Positions 27,861-39,760 of a DNA stretch of 64,000 nt are shown here, in pieces. The DNA is from Ricordea florida (lineage: Eukaryota; Cnidaria; Anthozoa; Corallimorpharia; Ricordeidae). Every line of letters starts with the position of its first letter. Within the stretch, counting starts at the first letter, position 1. The translations under genes were made by a program, and so were the position numbers. The notes beneath the pieces are model-generated. The model saw only the letters and a list, made by a program, of their open reading frames with translations, did not search any database and was not told where the DNA came from. The stretch is taken from NCBI GenBank assembly GCA_949710005.1, contig OX453283.1:19273004-19337003 (forward strand), in the 5' to 3' direction.

Positions 27861-28395
27861 AAATCTTCGTTAGTGATTAGAGTGACAAAACCAACTCTTT
27901 TGGAGTGGGGGTGAAAATAGTTGTAAAGCTATTAATGAACTAACAGGTGGTGGTACGGGGAATTGTTAACAAGATGAGAGAGGTTTGGACAGTACACTAA
28001 ATAAGCAACAGTCGGCAAGTGAATGCAGAACTTCAATTCCAACTGAAATCTGAGCTTGTCCAAAGTACATCTCACGTTTCCCTTGACATCTATCAGCCAT
28101 CCAAGCATGTCCAAACGTCGTATGTTAAAGCGCAGTTGTTTGTAAAACTCTTTGACCTTCCTTAGATTTGCTCCGGAAATAATCGGCAGCTCCATTATGT
28201 TTTCGTTTCCTTCCTCTGTAAATGGTAGCCCGTCAACATCTTTGTCCAATTGCCTCTCCAACAGCTCTGTTGGATATCCTAATTTAGTGAGCGGTGCCAG
28301 GTTAGCGGAATCTATTTCTGAGTTACATTTTCCCCAGAATGGGAGCCATTCTTCTATCCTTCCATTGAACTTCCTAATAATCCTAATCTAAGTTT

Positions 28396-29372
28396 GTACG
28401 CTAATGATCATCAGATGTACGTCATGGGGAAGAAGCACGACGTAGTTGCGTTAAGTATCAAAACCCAAGGAGAGCAAGTTCTATCCTGATACAAAGAACA
28501 ACTATCTCTCAGCCAACTCAGAAACGTTTTGGCTACTTACAATTAAACCGAGAATTGTTGACACAGACAATGGTAATCAATATATTTCCGTAGATGGAGA
28601 CGCTATTGAGAGAACGGGGGAATTACCGCTTCTAGGAGTTGAAATCGATGAAACACCGAATTGTACCAGTCATACAAGCGAACTGTGCACTAAGGCCTGT
28701 TAAAAAGTAGGGGTCATAGTGCGGCTATGCAACATGACACCTTATAATGCTAAACTATCATTTTACAAGTCTTCAGTTCTGCCCTATCTAACCTACTACC
28801 ATCCAGGTTGGCACTTTTGCAATGCATCGGGTCGGAGAAAGTTCGAGCGGATTCAGGACAGCGAGAAGAGCGGTGTATAAAACCAGATAAGCGTCCTATC
28901 AAGAACTGCTAGACCGCGCCAAACTACTGACGTTTTACAATAGGCGTCCACAAGATATTGCCACGTTGATGTTTAAGGTTAAGCACAGTGTCGTACCCAT
29001 GAATTACCCATTTAATTTAAAGAGCACTCAGTATAACGTACGGAATAGTGACTTCGAACTACCAAGATTCGAAATTGTTAGATTTGGTGGGAACTCGGTA
29101 AAATATATGGAACATCTCATCTGGTGGAAGTTGCCAGGACACTTAAGAATGATAGAAACTCTGAACTCGTTTAAGAGGAAAATTAGAGAACTTGATCTCT
29201 GAACGTTTTCTTAGGCCTTTAACAAATTTTGAAAATAATTATATAATCTCTATTTTTTTTTTAAATTTGTTTTAGTGATTTGTATCTGGTACTTAACTTA
29301 TTGTTTAACAGTGTCCCCCTTTAGCATATAGCTTAACACAAAGGCACGTAAATAAAGTTTCTATCCATCTAT
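28396..29372 (+). mobile_element. CR1-like non-LTR retrotransposon fragment
   Basis: Plus-strand pieces, separated by stops, carry a reverse transcriptase thumb and tail: ADDHQMY-type start near 28396, SVLPYLTYYHPGWHFCN near 28770, and a final open part 28966-29202 (YNVRNSDFELPRFEIVRFG and FKRKIRELDL). The 3' end carries AATAAAG and CTATCTAT repeats at about 29350-29372. The YADD catalytic box itself is partly lost. Confidence 0.75.
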
Positions 29373-30157
29373 CTATGGATGATTTTGGGAGCTTGGAAGC
29401 TGAATACGATTTGTATGATTATTCGGTCGCTTCTTTTTTGCTTGTCAGTTCCTAAGTAAATGTGAACAGCGCCACACCCTTATTACGTAATTATATTCTC
29501 GACACGTGCTTAAAAACTACCGACACTAAGCGAAGGGCGATGCTTCTTTCTTTCCACAATTCTAACACGTCTTTGCACTTAATAGCTCTAATAGTTCAAT
29601 TAATCGAATTAATTCTAACCAGCATCTGCCACCAGCGTCTGCGTTACAAAAGTTTACATTGTAATCGATCTCGTTGTCAAGTTTCTTTTTCCCTTTTCGG
29701 TGAGCACTTAGCAACATATCACAGTGGCGCCTTATTTTTGTCTTGGTTCTCTTGTCTTCTTTTATTTAGTTCCCGCAGTTCCCGTGGGGACTGCGTAATA
29801 CCAGAGCATAGGGACGTTTTCGTGTTGATTACATAATATATAAAAAACAAGTGTGAGTGTTTTATCAGGGGTTACAAACACCGAGAAACAGATGAAAGCA
29901 CGACGCCGAAGGCCAAGTGTGTTTATTGTTTCGAGGTGTTTGGAATCCCTAACGAAGCACGAAGCACGAGTTTTTGAGACGACTTCTCAAGCGAAACAAA
30001 AAAAATATGCAGTGATACAATGTTTGGCTATTGTCCTCGACAAATCTCCTCGCCAAATGTAGGAACGATAACTTATGCAGCGATGCAATCTTGCCATTTT
30101 CTGTAACAGTAGATCAACATGCATGATACATTATTTTGGTTTAGTTGTCGTCTGACA
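29373..30157. other. No recognisable gene
   Basis: Short frames on the plus strand (29462-29836, 29853-30062) have no recognisable domain. Confidence 0.4.
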
Positions 30158-30538
30158 ATGAGTGAAAATGGAGTTGCAAGATCTACGGAGCCGAAAACGA
30201 TTTACAAAAAACGCGAGCTAGTCTATAAAACTATTCCCTCATCAACCAAATATAAGAACAAATGGGCAGGAACAATTTTTGGTGAATGGCAGAAGTTAAG
30301 AGGTACAAGTAGCGGTTTTAGATTGCGGTGGGCTTCTCATGGACTGTGAACTAAAGCGGATTCAAGCCTTGAGTGCAGACATTAATTGCTGAAACGGGTA
30401 CTGTTGTCGAGCTATTGGTTGTCCAAAGTCGTGGAGGAAGTCAAAACGTCCGGGAAAAGATGTCGTCCCAATAGTGTATATAGCATTATAGCTGCTCTCA
30501 AGCGTTATGTGGAGGAGAAAAATGTGTTTTGTAATTAG
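30158..30538 (+). pseudogene. Fragment of Crypton/ZMYM-like gene
   Basis: ATG 30158 opens a frame containing IPSSTKYKNKWAGTIFGEWQK, which looks like the N-terminal part of Crypton-derived DUF3504-type proteins. A second part near 30423-30538 reads SKVVEEVKTSGKRCRPNS and ALKRYVEEKN, which would follow it in the same family. They lie in different frames without a clear splice pair, so this is probably a decayed copy related to the gene at 33651-35318. Confidence 0.4.
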
Positions 30539-31261
30539 CATAAAAGTTGATTAAAATTCGAGTGTCTTATCAGTGTCTTGATCAGTTTTTTTAACTAACT
30601 CGGGCGTTTCTTGATCTGTATTTTCATTGGTTGTAAAGATACATGCACCTGACCAAAAATGGAACACTGCTGTAATGTCGTTAATTATTCACGTGTTAAT
30701 CACGTGTGAACTTAGGTCACGTGATCAGAGAGTGAAATTACAGAATGGGTTTTACATGGGAGCATGAGGTTGTGTGTTGTTTATGAAAACACCCCCACAT
30801 TCAGACTTTCGGTCATGATAGCATGATAGTGATTTCTCCCCTGAGAAGCCTTATGAAAGATCAAGTAGTACGCCTTTCTTCCCTGGGAATCAGCACCATA
30901 TCATTAACCGAAATACCGAGCGGAGAATATGCGTTTTCGGGTGTTTCAACGAGTGTTTAGTAGCAATTCGAGGTCTGCATTTTCGGGTCTTAGATCTTCC
31001 ATCTTCGTTTTCGGTACAACCCCACTGAACGCTCAATAGGGCGCTACGTATTGTCAAAATATTCCGTAATAAATTACAGACGTGCCAAATTTAGAATTCA
31101 AATTTCTGTAAGGATCTTCATTTTTGTAGTGTGTCCCATGAACAAAATCTTTGTCCACGAAGGGGATACCAACCTCTTTTGAACTTGTTTTAGTAATGGA
31201 TCTACGTTTTCGTAATGGGTCTTCGTTTTCGCAAGGGCGACCCTAAAAGCCGGGACGATGG
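30539..31261. other. No recognisable gene
   Basis: Contains CACGTG-type words around 30690-30725 and repeated GTTTTCGGGT-like pieces near 30930-31010. Nothing coding was seen. Confidence 0.4.
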
Positions 31262-32110
31262 AATGAGTTTGAGTTTGAGTTTGCGTTTATTGTATTATAC
31301 AAACAAATAGTATTACAGGTTTCCTAGCACCGCAAATAGCAGAGCTAGTCTAGGCGGGCCAGGAAATATATAGGAAAAAAGAAGACTGCTATAAAAAAAA
31401 ACTGTATTCAAGTGTTTGTAAAGTGAGAGAAAAAAGAAGAGGAAACGTTTGTGGGCTATGATTCTAAGCAGGAGTTAAACAAAAATTAAATTAAATAGCT
31501 AAATAACGTAATAAATACAGTCAAAATGTTCTTTTCTTCATTTCAAAAATTATTTCATCTAAATCATAATAAGCATCACCAGTTTCAAGTATATCAAATA
31601 ATAGGGAACGAATTTTGCTTTTAAATTTTGGTTTCGGAGACGTGCGTATCTCAGCTGGTAGATGATTCCACAATTTTGCACCAATTCTCGAGAAGGAGTT
31701 CTTTTGGATTTCAAGATTAGATTTCATTACGTAAAAGTTTTGAGATGTAGACGATCTGGTGTTGTACGAGTGGACCCTAGAAAGCGGGAGAAACAATTCC
31801 TAAATGTTAGTGGGTACAACGCTGTTACTCACGTCAAACATAGCTTCTGCAAGTAATTGATAATAAAGAAAGTTTACTGGCAATATTTTTGTGTTTATGA
31901 AAAGAGGAATAGCATGATCTCGGGGATTGGCAAAATGTATAAAGCGAAGTGCACGTTTCTGGAGAATTAAGAGTTTGTTTAATTTTTTTTTGCTTGTTTG
32001 ACCCCAAGCAATCAAGCCATATCGAATATAAGGTGCTATTAAAGAACGGTAAATTGAAACAAGTGTATTAAGGGGAACAAAATGTCGCAGTTTTGACAAA
32101 AGACCGACGG
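31262..32110 (-). mobile_element. CR1-like LINE 3' fragment with one in-frame stop
   Basis: Minus-strand frames 31800-32099 and 31521-31796 are in the same phase and separated by a single TAG (31800-31802). Together they read as the end of a non-LTR reverse transcriptase (LIAPYIRYGLIAWGQ, QKRALRFI, VHSYNTRSS, SRIGAKLWNHLP). The 3' tail ends in a GTTTGA-type repeat around 31265-31285 (plus-strand view). Confidence 0.8.
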
Positions 32111-32267
32111 TTCTACTAATTTTTAAAAGAATTGTAATGCCGGAACCACGGAAAATTACCCCAAATCCTAAAAGACGGAACTATAAATACAAGTAAATAA
32201 ATGAGATACAAATGTAAAGGATAGATTCCTTGTGGAACCTGTTGCCTTTGTACATTTTTGTGTCCAA

Positions 32268-33050
32268 GAATCTCCAGTTGATAAACACCAACCGTAGGCT
32301 TGGGCTAACTGTGTCTCTACATTGGATCAGGTGCAAGGCGTTCTCAGCTGATGTTTGCCGAGGTTCACATGGCCGGGCGGTACTGGGGACGAGCGGGAGT
32401 AGTGATTAGATGTTTGGCGATAAAGTAACACATGGCAGGCTTTCGGAGCAGCGTGCTTGTTTTACTAGACTGCACTGCACTGCTGCCTGCTTAAACGCCG
32501 TCAAGCTGTAAGGAAAATGAGAGAATTGCGAAGTACGAAGAATACTGTAATCCTAGTAAGTCAGCTTACCGCTGTACTCTGAACCAGCGATTGTTCCATC
32601 GCGTCTTGGATAATCATGTTTCTATGTGTTGGCTCAAGCTAATTTGCCCACAGTGGATTGTGTTGGGTTTTTGCCGTGTATCGTCTGTTCTCATCGTGGG
32701 TCGTTATTCGAAACCACGGCCTTCAGGGGAGTGCTGTTCTGTGGTGTCTTCTTGATCGCTGCCCATGTTAGACCTTAACGCTTGTTGTCTATTGCGCCTT
32801 CACATCTTAGCAGGCGGGTTTTCCGCTGCTTTTCCGCTGTTTTTTTCTGCTCTTGCCCAGCTGAGGTTCCAGGGTAGCTGTGAAGCATGTTTACGTTCGA
32901 CTTGCTTAGCACGTTTATTGCAGGACTTGCTAAGCCTCTAAGTTACTCTGTCTCACTACATGCCCTTCGGAATTGGAATAGTCTTGGTCTCCTGACGGTA
33001 TTTACGACAAGGGCTCCTAATCTGGTAAGTCAGTAGCAGTAGCAGTAGAC
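32268..33050 (-). repeat. Dispersed repeat, inverted partner of 2565-3533
   Basis: Reads as the reverse complement of the left-flank copy with scattered differences. At 32886-32893 it keeps the empty site of the MITE found in the other copy. Confidence 0.65.
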
Positions 33051-33205
33051 TTTTTTAGTTGTGAGGACGTTTAGTTTTTCGCAAACTACAATTAGGAACA
33101 CTTAGAAAGTATAAAAGAAAAATTATAGACCGAAATAAAAAAGAAATATGTACATATGTACTTGTAGGTAGATGAGGAAAGGTAGAATGAAATATATGTT
33201 CAAGA

Positions 33206-33405
33206 CTATAGAAATAAAAAACGCGCCCGAGTGCATTGTTGAGTTATATAAGCACGCGGGAATTTTTAAGAACACGAGAGAAGTGCATAGAGAAGCACGA
33301 GGCGCAGCCGAGTGCTTCTCGCACTTCTCGAGTGTTCTTAAAAATTCCCAAGTGCTTATATAACTCAACAATGCACGAAGGGCAAGTTTTTTTATTTCTT
33401 TTATA
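33206..33405. mobile_element. 200-bp foldback element
   Basis: GCATTGTTGAGTTATATAAGCAC near 33233 is matched in reverse complement near 33350-33372. Arms of 80-95 bp with small differences meet around GGCGCAGCC. No protein is encoded; the apparent frames on both strands simply mirror each other. Confidence 0.7.
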
Positions 33406-33650
33406 AAATGTAAACCACCACATTAACATAAAGACATATTAAACAAGAAAAGGATTGCGAATTTTAATTAATCAAAATAAGTATTCTCCTTACATGTACA
33501 TGCTTTCTTTTTATTGGCTTAAATGCTGAATGAAAAGTAAAACCGTTCCCTTTGTGGCAAGAAACAAACGTTTTCTAAAAAAAGTCAGAACGGTTCTAAA
33601 GAAATTATTACAGCAAAAAGAATCTTCGAAAGCTGAAGCAGTTCCCCAGT

Positions 33651-35318
33651 TCACTGACTTTTGCTCTGAGGAGGATAAATATTGATTTGCATTGAACCGA
33701 TTGTGCAAGAATTGAACATGCCGCCAAGCATTTCGCTGTGGATCGTTGTGGTGGATGATCGGCTGTGCGTTTCTACCACTCTGCCTGATACTTCTTTTGG
33801 CTGACTAAAAGGCTCATCGCATTGTGGAGATTTCTGTTTTGTCTGGTCGGCCCCTTGTAGAGCAGTAGACAAGACATCACTACATTTCCTGAGCTGGATA
33901 GACGACGGACGAGAATTGTAATGCTGGAGACTATTCGGGTTTCTGTGTCCCGAAATGTGGCAGATGTGGCGATCTGACAAACCGGCTTGAGACCACAAGG
34001 TTATCGCTGTCGCCCGAACACAGTGATTTGTGTAAACTTTGGAAAGATTGGCCTTTGTACTTATTTCTTTCATCATGTTTCCAAGAGTGTTGACACCAAG
34101 CGGGCGGTTTTCGTACCAGATTTCGGGTGTGATGGCGGATTCATTCCAGTCGCGTCGAGGTTGCTGAAATAAGGCTTCGCATTTCGGATTCAGCTTGGAG
34201 ATATACAAGCTCAGCGCTCAGTAGCCGTCGTTCTCACTCTCTGTTTCGTACATACGAGCCGTCTTCTCAAAGCTGGATCGGTCTTGAAGTCCACCGGGAT
34301 GGTTTTTGGTGGTCTCGTCGTGGGTCATAGTAACGTAGCGCTTGCCTTGCTCGTCTACTTCAAATGCAAAACTCGTCGGCTTCAAATTTCTCTGCCCTTC
34401 ACGACCTCTTCTACACCAGTAGAGAACAACATGGAACCACACGTTTCTCAGCAAAGACCATGGATTTGCAAGGCTTAATACTGGACCAGCTTTCAATTTC
34501 TGCAAGTCGTCAACTGGCATGGCCTCTTTGTGCTGCACATTTTCCTTCCCTTGCTGTTTCAGGCTCTTAATTTTGGCGTTCAGCATACGGTTGGAATTTG
34601 AAAACGTTGAAGAATTTAGCTTCAAACTTCTGTTATAAGGTGGGTTGTTCAAATGCCTCTCTATTGCATTTCTGAACGTAATTAAGGACGACTTGCTGTA
34701 CTCTTCACCCGTTTTGCTTCGTGCTTCTGTATAAAACTGTGACAGACTGTTGTCAAGTTGTTCGTCGCTCATTTCCTCTAGTTTTGGCAGCACAGGAACT
34801 TTTTGTGCACCCCATTCTAGGAAAAGAAAACATTTTTTCCAACTCAGCCTTTAAGTGTTGCAAGCGTATTTCGAGTGGTTAACTGTTAAATGATATACGC
34901 AACAGCTGCTAGAAAACATTTAATTGTATAAACAAGTGAAATGTTGCTTTTTGTTGACAAAGATGTAGATAAGCCAGTATAACTCATTATTTAGGAAGCA
35001 TTGTAATATGTTTTTTTCGTCATTCTGCCTTTTAAATTAAAACAGGTTTTAAGTTTTAGTGTTTGAGATGTGTATTGGATTGTAGTCATGTTTACGTAAA
35101 TTCATACCTTTGAAAGCGTTTACTGCCCAATTTGTCGAGCTCTTCGTAGACTTTGCCTGCGTTTCCACCAAAAGCCGGTTTCTCTCCGCTTCTGTCAGTT
35201 CTGCAAACCGTTTCTTCTTTGGAACAGGTGCCTCATTTTGAGACTCCTTAACGCTGCTACTTTTCTCGGCGTTCAGGAATTCGAACCAGAGTTGAAACCG
35301 TGGAAATTCTTCAGCCAT
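33651..35318 (-). pseudogene. Two-exon Crypton-type tyrosine recombinase (DUF3504/ZMYM-like), one stop
   Basis: Exon 1 is 35108-35318 (ATG 35318, with PKKKRFAELTEAERNRLL). A GTATGA donor follows, and an intron of 291 bp ends in a TTTTCCTAG acceptor. Exon 2 is 33651-34816; the junction keeps phase. Exon 2 carries the helical core-binding part and the catalytic region: Arg in CVRATAITLW, His-x-x-Arg-like box in HISGHRN and a Tyr in LQHYNSRPS. That is the Crypton tyrosine-recombinase layout found in KCTD1/ZMYM/QRICH-type domesticated genes. One in-frame TGA (34218-34220) lies between the two halves of the domain, so the copy is either dead, read through or has a sequencing error. ATG 35390 is a possible longer start. 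Confidence 0.75.
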
Positions 35319-36109
35319 GATGGCGGACGGACTAGCCGGATTCTCAAATTTTGTCCAGGGCAAAATTTTCGTGACGTAGCTTGCGTGCATATGTTGAGTT
35401 ATAATGCACGCGCGTGACGTAAGCAGAGTGCTTTATGGAGCTATAATGCACTCGAACTGACCAATCACAGCGCGCGCAGTTACTCGAACATTTTATAATA
35501 TTGTATAAATGGCCTCACGGTATCATTTATAAAAAAAAGAGGACTAAGGAAGTCACCTATAAATTTGTATTGAGTCCAAAGAACAGTGGGTAAGATTTCC
35601 GCACAGGTCCCTACTTATTATGCATTCTGTAACTATACTATTTCGTTCTATGAACACAAGAAATAATAGGCCTTTTGCAACAATTTGTCACGTGACCGAT
35701 TTTCCCTTAGCAACGCCATACTGGAGGGCAAACAATGTAGCTTTTCCTTGGTAACGGACAAAGCGCGAGTAACCGGAACTATCATTAAGGTGAGATAAAA
35801 GCTTTTTAAATGTTTTCTTTGTTATGGTGCCACAAAAAAACACTAAGACAATATCGCTTTGGAATTTTTACGTACAGATGAAGTAGTTTCGGACTGAGTC
35901 GGCTACTAAAAGTCGGGCTTCAGGCTCGTCAAGTTTAGCATGTGCTCGCTTGAAGCGACAGTAATGGCGGCGACGTATTCAAAATAGCTCAAAATATCGC
36001 CGTGATTAATTCGAATTTAACGCTATATTCGACTATATCTTGTACAATATGAGTTAAACTCGCCATATTATTTCAATTTCATATTATGCAGCTCACAGAG
36101 AAAAAGATC

Positions 36110-36268
36110 ATGTCGAGTAAATACCATTGCTGTGTTCCCGTGTGCAATGCAGACAAACGGTACGACGAGGAGAACAAGCTATCTTTTCACAGATTTCCGC
36201 CAGTCAGTAAGAAAGAACTCAGAGCTGCCTGGATAAATAATATCCGTAGAGATACAGGCGAAAATGTT
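36110..36268 (+). pseudogene. THAP-domain first exon, left arm
   Basis: The frame from ATG 36110 (MSSKYHCCVPVC) has the first Cys pair of the THAP C2CH zinc site and the FHRFPP box, then ENVE followed by a GTAAAT donor-like site at 36272. The second half of the domain (Cys, His and AVPTIF-like end) is missing, so this exon alone cannot make a full THAP domain. Confidence 0.6.
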
Positions 36269-36799
36269 GAGGTAAATCAACGTTGTTTATTATATAAAAC
36301 GTTTGAAGACCTTTGAACTCAGTTTACACTTCAGTGCACATTGTACTTATATTTTAAAATAATAATAAAAAAAAGAACCCCTGAACCTCTCATATTGACT
36401 TCAGTCTAAAACAATTTCTTTGATTAGGATAGATTATGGCAGATTTTATACTAAAAAAGCAAAAAAATAAATAAAAAATGAACACAAGAAAACCAACAAT
36501 AAAGAAAACCACAAGCATAATAATTTTCTTCACTGAAATGCCTTACACGACTCGATGTAGTGGTCTCCTTTCTTTGATGCTCTTAGACCAGGAAAATACA
36601 GTAGGTTTCACTCCTTCTTTTAAAAGTCTACGACCGTTGCTATCCTCAGCTTTGAAATCGGTTGTTTTAAAATGATCAGAACACACTCTTGTGTTGTCAG
36701 TAATCTGAAATTAAGCACAAATTGAAAGAACTATTTTAAGACAAATCTGTCGGCGTCGTAAACACGTTTTATATAATAAACAACGTTGATTTACCTCAA

Positions 36800-36956
36800 C
36801 ATTTTCACCTGTATCTCTACGGATATTATTTATCCAGGCAGCTCTGAGTTCTTTCTTACTGACTGGCGGAAATCTGTGAAAAGATAGCTTGTTCTCCTCG
36901 TCGTACCGTTTGTCTGCATTGCACGCGGGAACACAGCAATGGTATTTACTCGACAT
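36800..36956 (-). pseudogene. THAP-domain first exon, right arm
   Basis: Mirror copy of 36110-36268 in the other arm, with a few substitutions (for example Ala for Val in the CxxC box). It also ends at a splice-donor-like GTAAAT. Confidence 0.6.
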
Positions 36957-37482
36957 GATCTTTTTCTCTGTGAGCCGAATAATATGAAATTGAAATAATA
37001 TGGCGAGTTTAACTCATATTGTACAAGATATAGTCGAATATAGCGTTAAATTCGAATTAATCACGGCGATATTTTGAGCTATTTTGAATACGTCGCCGCC
37101 ATTACTGTCGCTTCAAGCGAGCACGTGCTAAAACTTCACGAGTCTGAAGCCCGACTTTTAGAAGCCGACTCAGTCTGAAACTACTTCATCTGTACGTAAA
37201 AATTCCAAAGCGATATTGTCTTAGTGTTTTCTTGTGGCACCATAACAAAGAAAACATTTAAAAAGCTTTTATCTCACCTTAATGACTGTTCCGGTCACTC
37301 GGGCTTTGTTCGTTACCAAGGAAAAGCTACATTGTTTGCCCTCCAGTATGGCGTTGCTAAGGGAAAATCGGTCACGTGACAAATTGTTGCAAAAGGCCTA
37401 TTCCACGTGCATTCCACCAAACAAGACAGCTTCAGCATGCATAATGAAGTAGGGACCTGTGCGGAAGTCTTGCCGAACAGTG

Positions 37483-38408
37483 CATTGGATTTTAATTATA
37501 TGAGTGACAAGTGGTGTTGTCAAAGGATGTTCAATGGCCCTTTTAGATACACTAGTCATAGAGTTCACTAAAGCTGCCCCTGCTTTTCATAATTTGTTTA
37601 TGGGATGTGTATTGAATATAAATACTGTGTATACGACTGTTGAAAAATAAATGTTTCAAGCATTTTATTGAAGTTGCAGTACCATAGTTACCCGTGTATA
37701 ATATGAACCCTATATTTTCAACCATAATTTGGAAGAAAAAGTTTTGTGCTAACAAAACCAGTAGTTGATCTTTGTTATATCATGTATTGAAAGAAAAATG
37801 GCTTGTTTTCTTATTTGATCATAGCCTGTAGAACAGGTGTTTTGAGGTGTACAAATACTAGTGCTTGTAGTGATTGTGCTTGGCCGCCATTGTTAGAAAT
37901 GTGGCAAATAGTGCTTGTCCCAATCATTTCTTGGTAAAAAGGTGCATATTATACACAGGTAAATACGCTAGTCAACATATTTATCTGTAAATTTGATAAT
38001 GTACAATCATACATCTACATCTACTTTAATGCTCTTCAATGCTATTACACGTCAAGAAGAGTATATATTATAGTATTAATATTCCGTGTAACAGCAACAC
38101 ATTGTATGTTATTAAACTAATGTAATTAAAAAAAACAAAAACAAAACATAACAACTGTCACCAGAAACCATTTCAACAATAACCAAACTTGCAACGGTGT
38201 ATTTGCAGAAAGTATAATGATCTGTAATCGATTTATCCATAAACCAGTCAATATAAATCTATTGCAACCATGCAATTAACTGGAACGTTTTGTATATCAA
38301 TAAATTTGTGAAATTTTTGGGGAAAAAGCATCACCAATAACCATTACAAGAAAAATAACCAAAGTTGCTACAATATATTGGTAGAAAATATTACTATCTG
38401 CAATCTAT
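37483..38408. other. No recognisable gene
   Basis: AT-rich sequence with partly repeated words (such as AAAATAACCAAAGTTGC and the ATTTGTAATC-type piece near 38200-38430), perhaps an old tandem duplication of about 190 bp. Nothing coding. Confidence 0.4.
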
Positions 38409-39760
38409 TTATTCACAAACCATTCTGTGTAACAGGAACATCTCGTATATGTATGTTAATAAATTTGTGTCATTTTGGGAACAAACGTCTTCAATAACCA
38501 TTAAAGCAACAATAACCAAATTGATGATCTCGGCTAATATACGGGTTGTTTTTGTCAGGCGCGGAGCCTTGCAAGCTGTTGAGGATGGAGACAGAGCCAA
38601 TACCCCAACAAGCCCTTTCGCTCTGAACTTCTCGTAAACATTCTTAAGATCTTGATATGAAATGCCACTTCCGACTATTTTTTCAGCAATGTGTTGTTTA
38701 ATGGGAAATTCTGCATTTGTTGGATGATAAAGAGTTCCTCGGAACGTCTGCAAGAGTTCGTACCGACGATCAAGGTATTTCATGTCCTCTTCAGTTCTGC
38801 GTACTGTTTTCTGTCAACATGTCTTCTGAAATATTCAAACGGGGGTTAAAGACTATTCTTCTTAAAGCTCTAACATCCTCCATTGCATCAAGGTTTACTT
38901 GTGAGATGCTGCAGGCCACTTGGAAGTCATTACTTTCACTTGAACCATAGTATCTAATTTTTTGAGATTTTTGAGCCTATAACACTGTTTAGGGCCTCAT
39001 TTCTCTATCTTTTGGCGTGCACAATGTCTGTCCACTTTTCTACAGGATAAGGGACCTTCTCTTTTATATGTCCAGCTGTTGTGGAGTCTTCATCCCCAAC
39101 ATAAACTGATAGTTGGACATTAAAATTTAGGCTTTCAGTAAACAAATGGACTGCTGCCATGGGCTCCACTGCTTTTGACGATGCTGTATGATTGAGTCGA
39201 CAGTTGTGTTGCTTGGCTTCTTTTCCAGTCTTTTTAGCATTTGTTCAAACTCTGCAGGATTTTGTTCTCGTGGTATAATTCATAACCTTCCCATAAGTTA
39301 AACCCATGATGGCTGCATGACCGGTCGACGAATTATGCCCCTTTTCCCGTTTTTGCCAACCCATGTCTTATGAGCAGGGGATATTGTTGCAGCCTTGGTC
39401 ATCTGCTTTTACACCCTTTTTGATGGCAGAATTTCTTCTGACATTGGAGTTTTGCAGCTTGTCTTTGTTACTTGCTCTACTGCATACCCAATCTCATTTT
39501 CTCTACTCTTGAAAGTTACTGGATTCATAGAGGGAATATTTAATGTACACAGCAAATTATTTAGGTGGGTTTCACAAATTCCTGTATGTAGACACTCGAG
39601 AACAGCTCTTGAATTAACATCATGACTGAGAGGACCTCTTTGAAAGCTCCGGTGTTCACTGGAGGGTTTGACATTATCTGCACCACACACTGCACAGGTA
39701 ACATAGAACACTGAGGCTAACCCACATTTTTTCTCCGCTGTTATGTTCCACAATTACAAA
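38409..39760 (-). pseudogene. Mutator-like transposase domain gene, decayed
   Basis: Minus-strand order: 39409-39753 reads CAVCGA..., GPLSHDVNSRAVL, LNIPSMNPVTFKSREN, the front of the invertebrate Mutator-like transposase domain. The piece 38960-39400 reads GHNSSTGHAAIMGLTYGKVMNY and a Cys-containing TKSCRVCTNA block across frame breaks. The C-terminal helix part is 38409-38783. Several stops and shifts show it is inactive. Confidence 0.6.

Larger units (their letters stand above)
26081..28390 (-). mobile_element. Decayed BEL/Pao retrotransposon gag-protease
   Basis: Minus-strand order: a gag part like DUF1759 (27932-28390, with FNGRIEEWLPFWGK and DGLPFTEEGN), a gap of unexplained sequence (about 27140-27930), a CCHC-type knuckle (around 27100) and a DUF1758-type aspartic protease (26454-26933). 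The protease part has a GVGSS strand, KMDKGELL and LPVHIILGAGDYAKIK-like blocks. The usual Asp before the Gly-x-Gly has become His. A small MITE (26454-26540) is inserted in it. Clearly a pseudogene. Confidence 0.75.
35665..37402. mobile_element. THAP-exon foldback element with 640-bp inverted arms
   Basis: Arms 35665-36303 and 36762-37402 are inverted copies with few differences, starting AATAGGCCTTTTGCAACA. The 458-bp spacer shows nothing recognisable. Each arm contains the first exon of a THAP-domain protein. P-element and Kolobok-type transposases carry THAP domains, so this may be a non-autonomous derivative. No clear target duplication was found inside the disrupted MITE. Confidence 0.8.
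35581..37482. mobile_element. MITE copy 3, split by a foldback element
   Basis: Ends GGTAAGATTTCCGCACAGG (from 35589) and CCTGTGCGGAAGTCTTGCC (to 37474) are the same family as copies 1 and 2. They are flanked by the 8-bp duplication GAACAGTG at 35581-35588 and 37475-37482. The interior is interrupted by the element at 35665-37402. Confidence 0.85.

Noticed and set aside
33123..33429. Frames on both strands with similar proteins
   Set aside because: They are mirror images caused by the foldback repeat, not genes.
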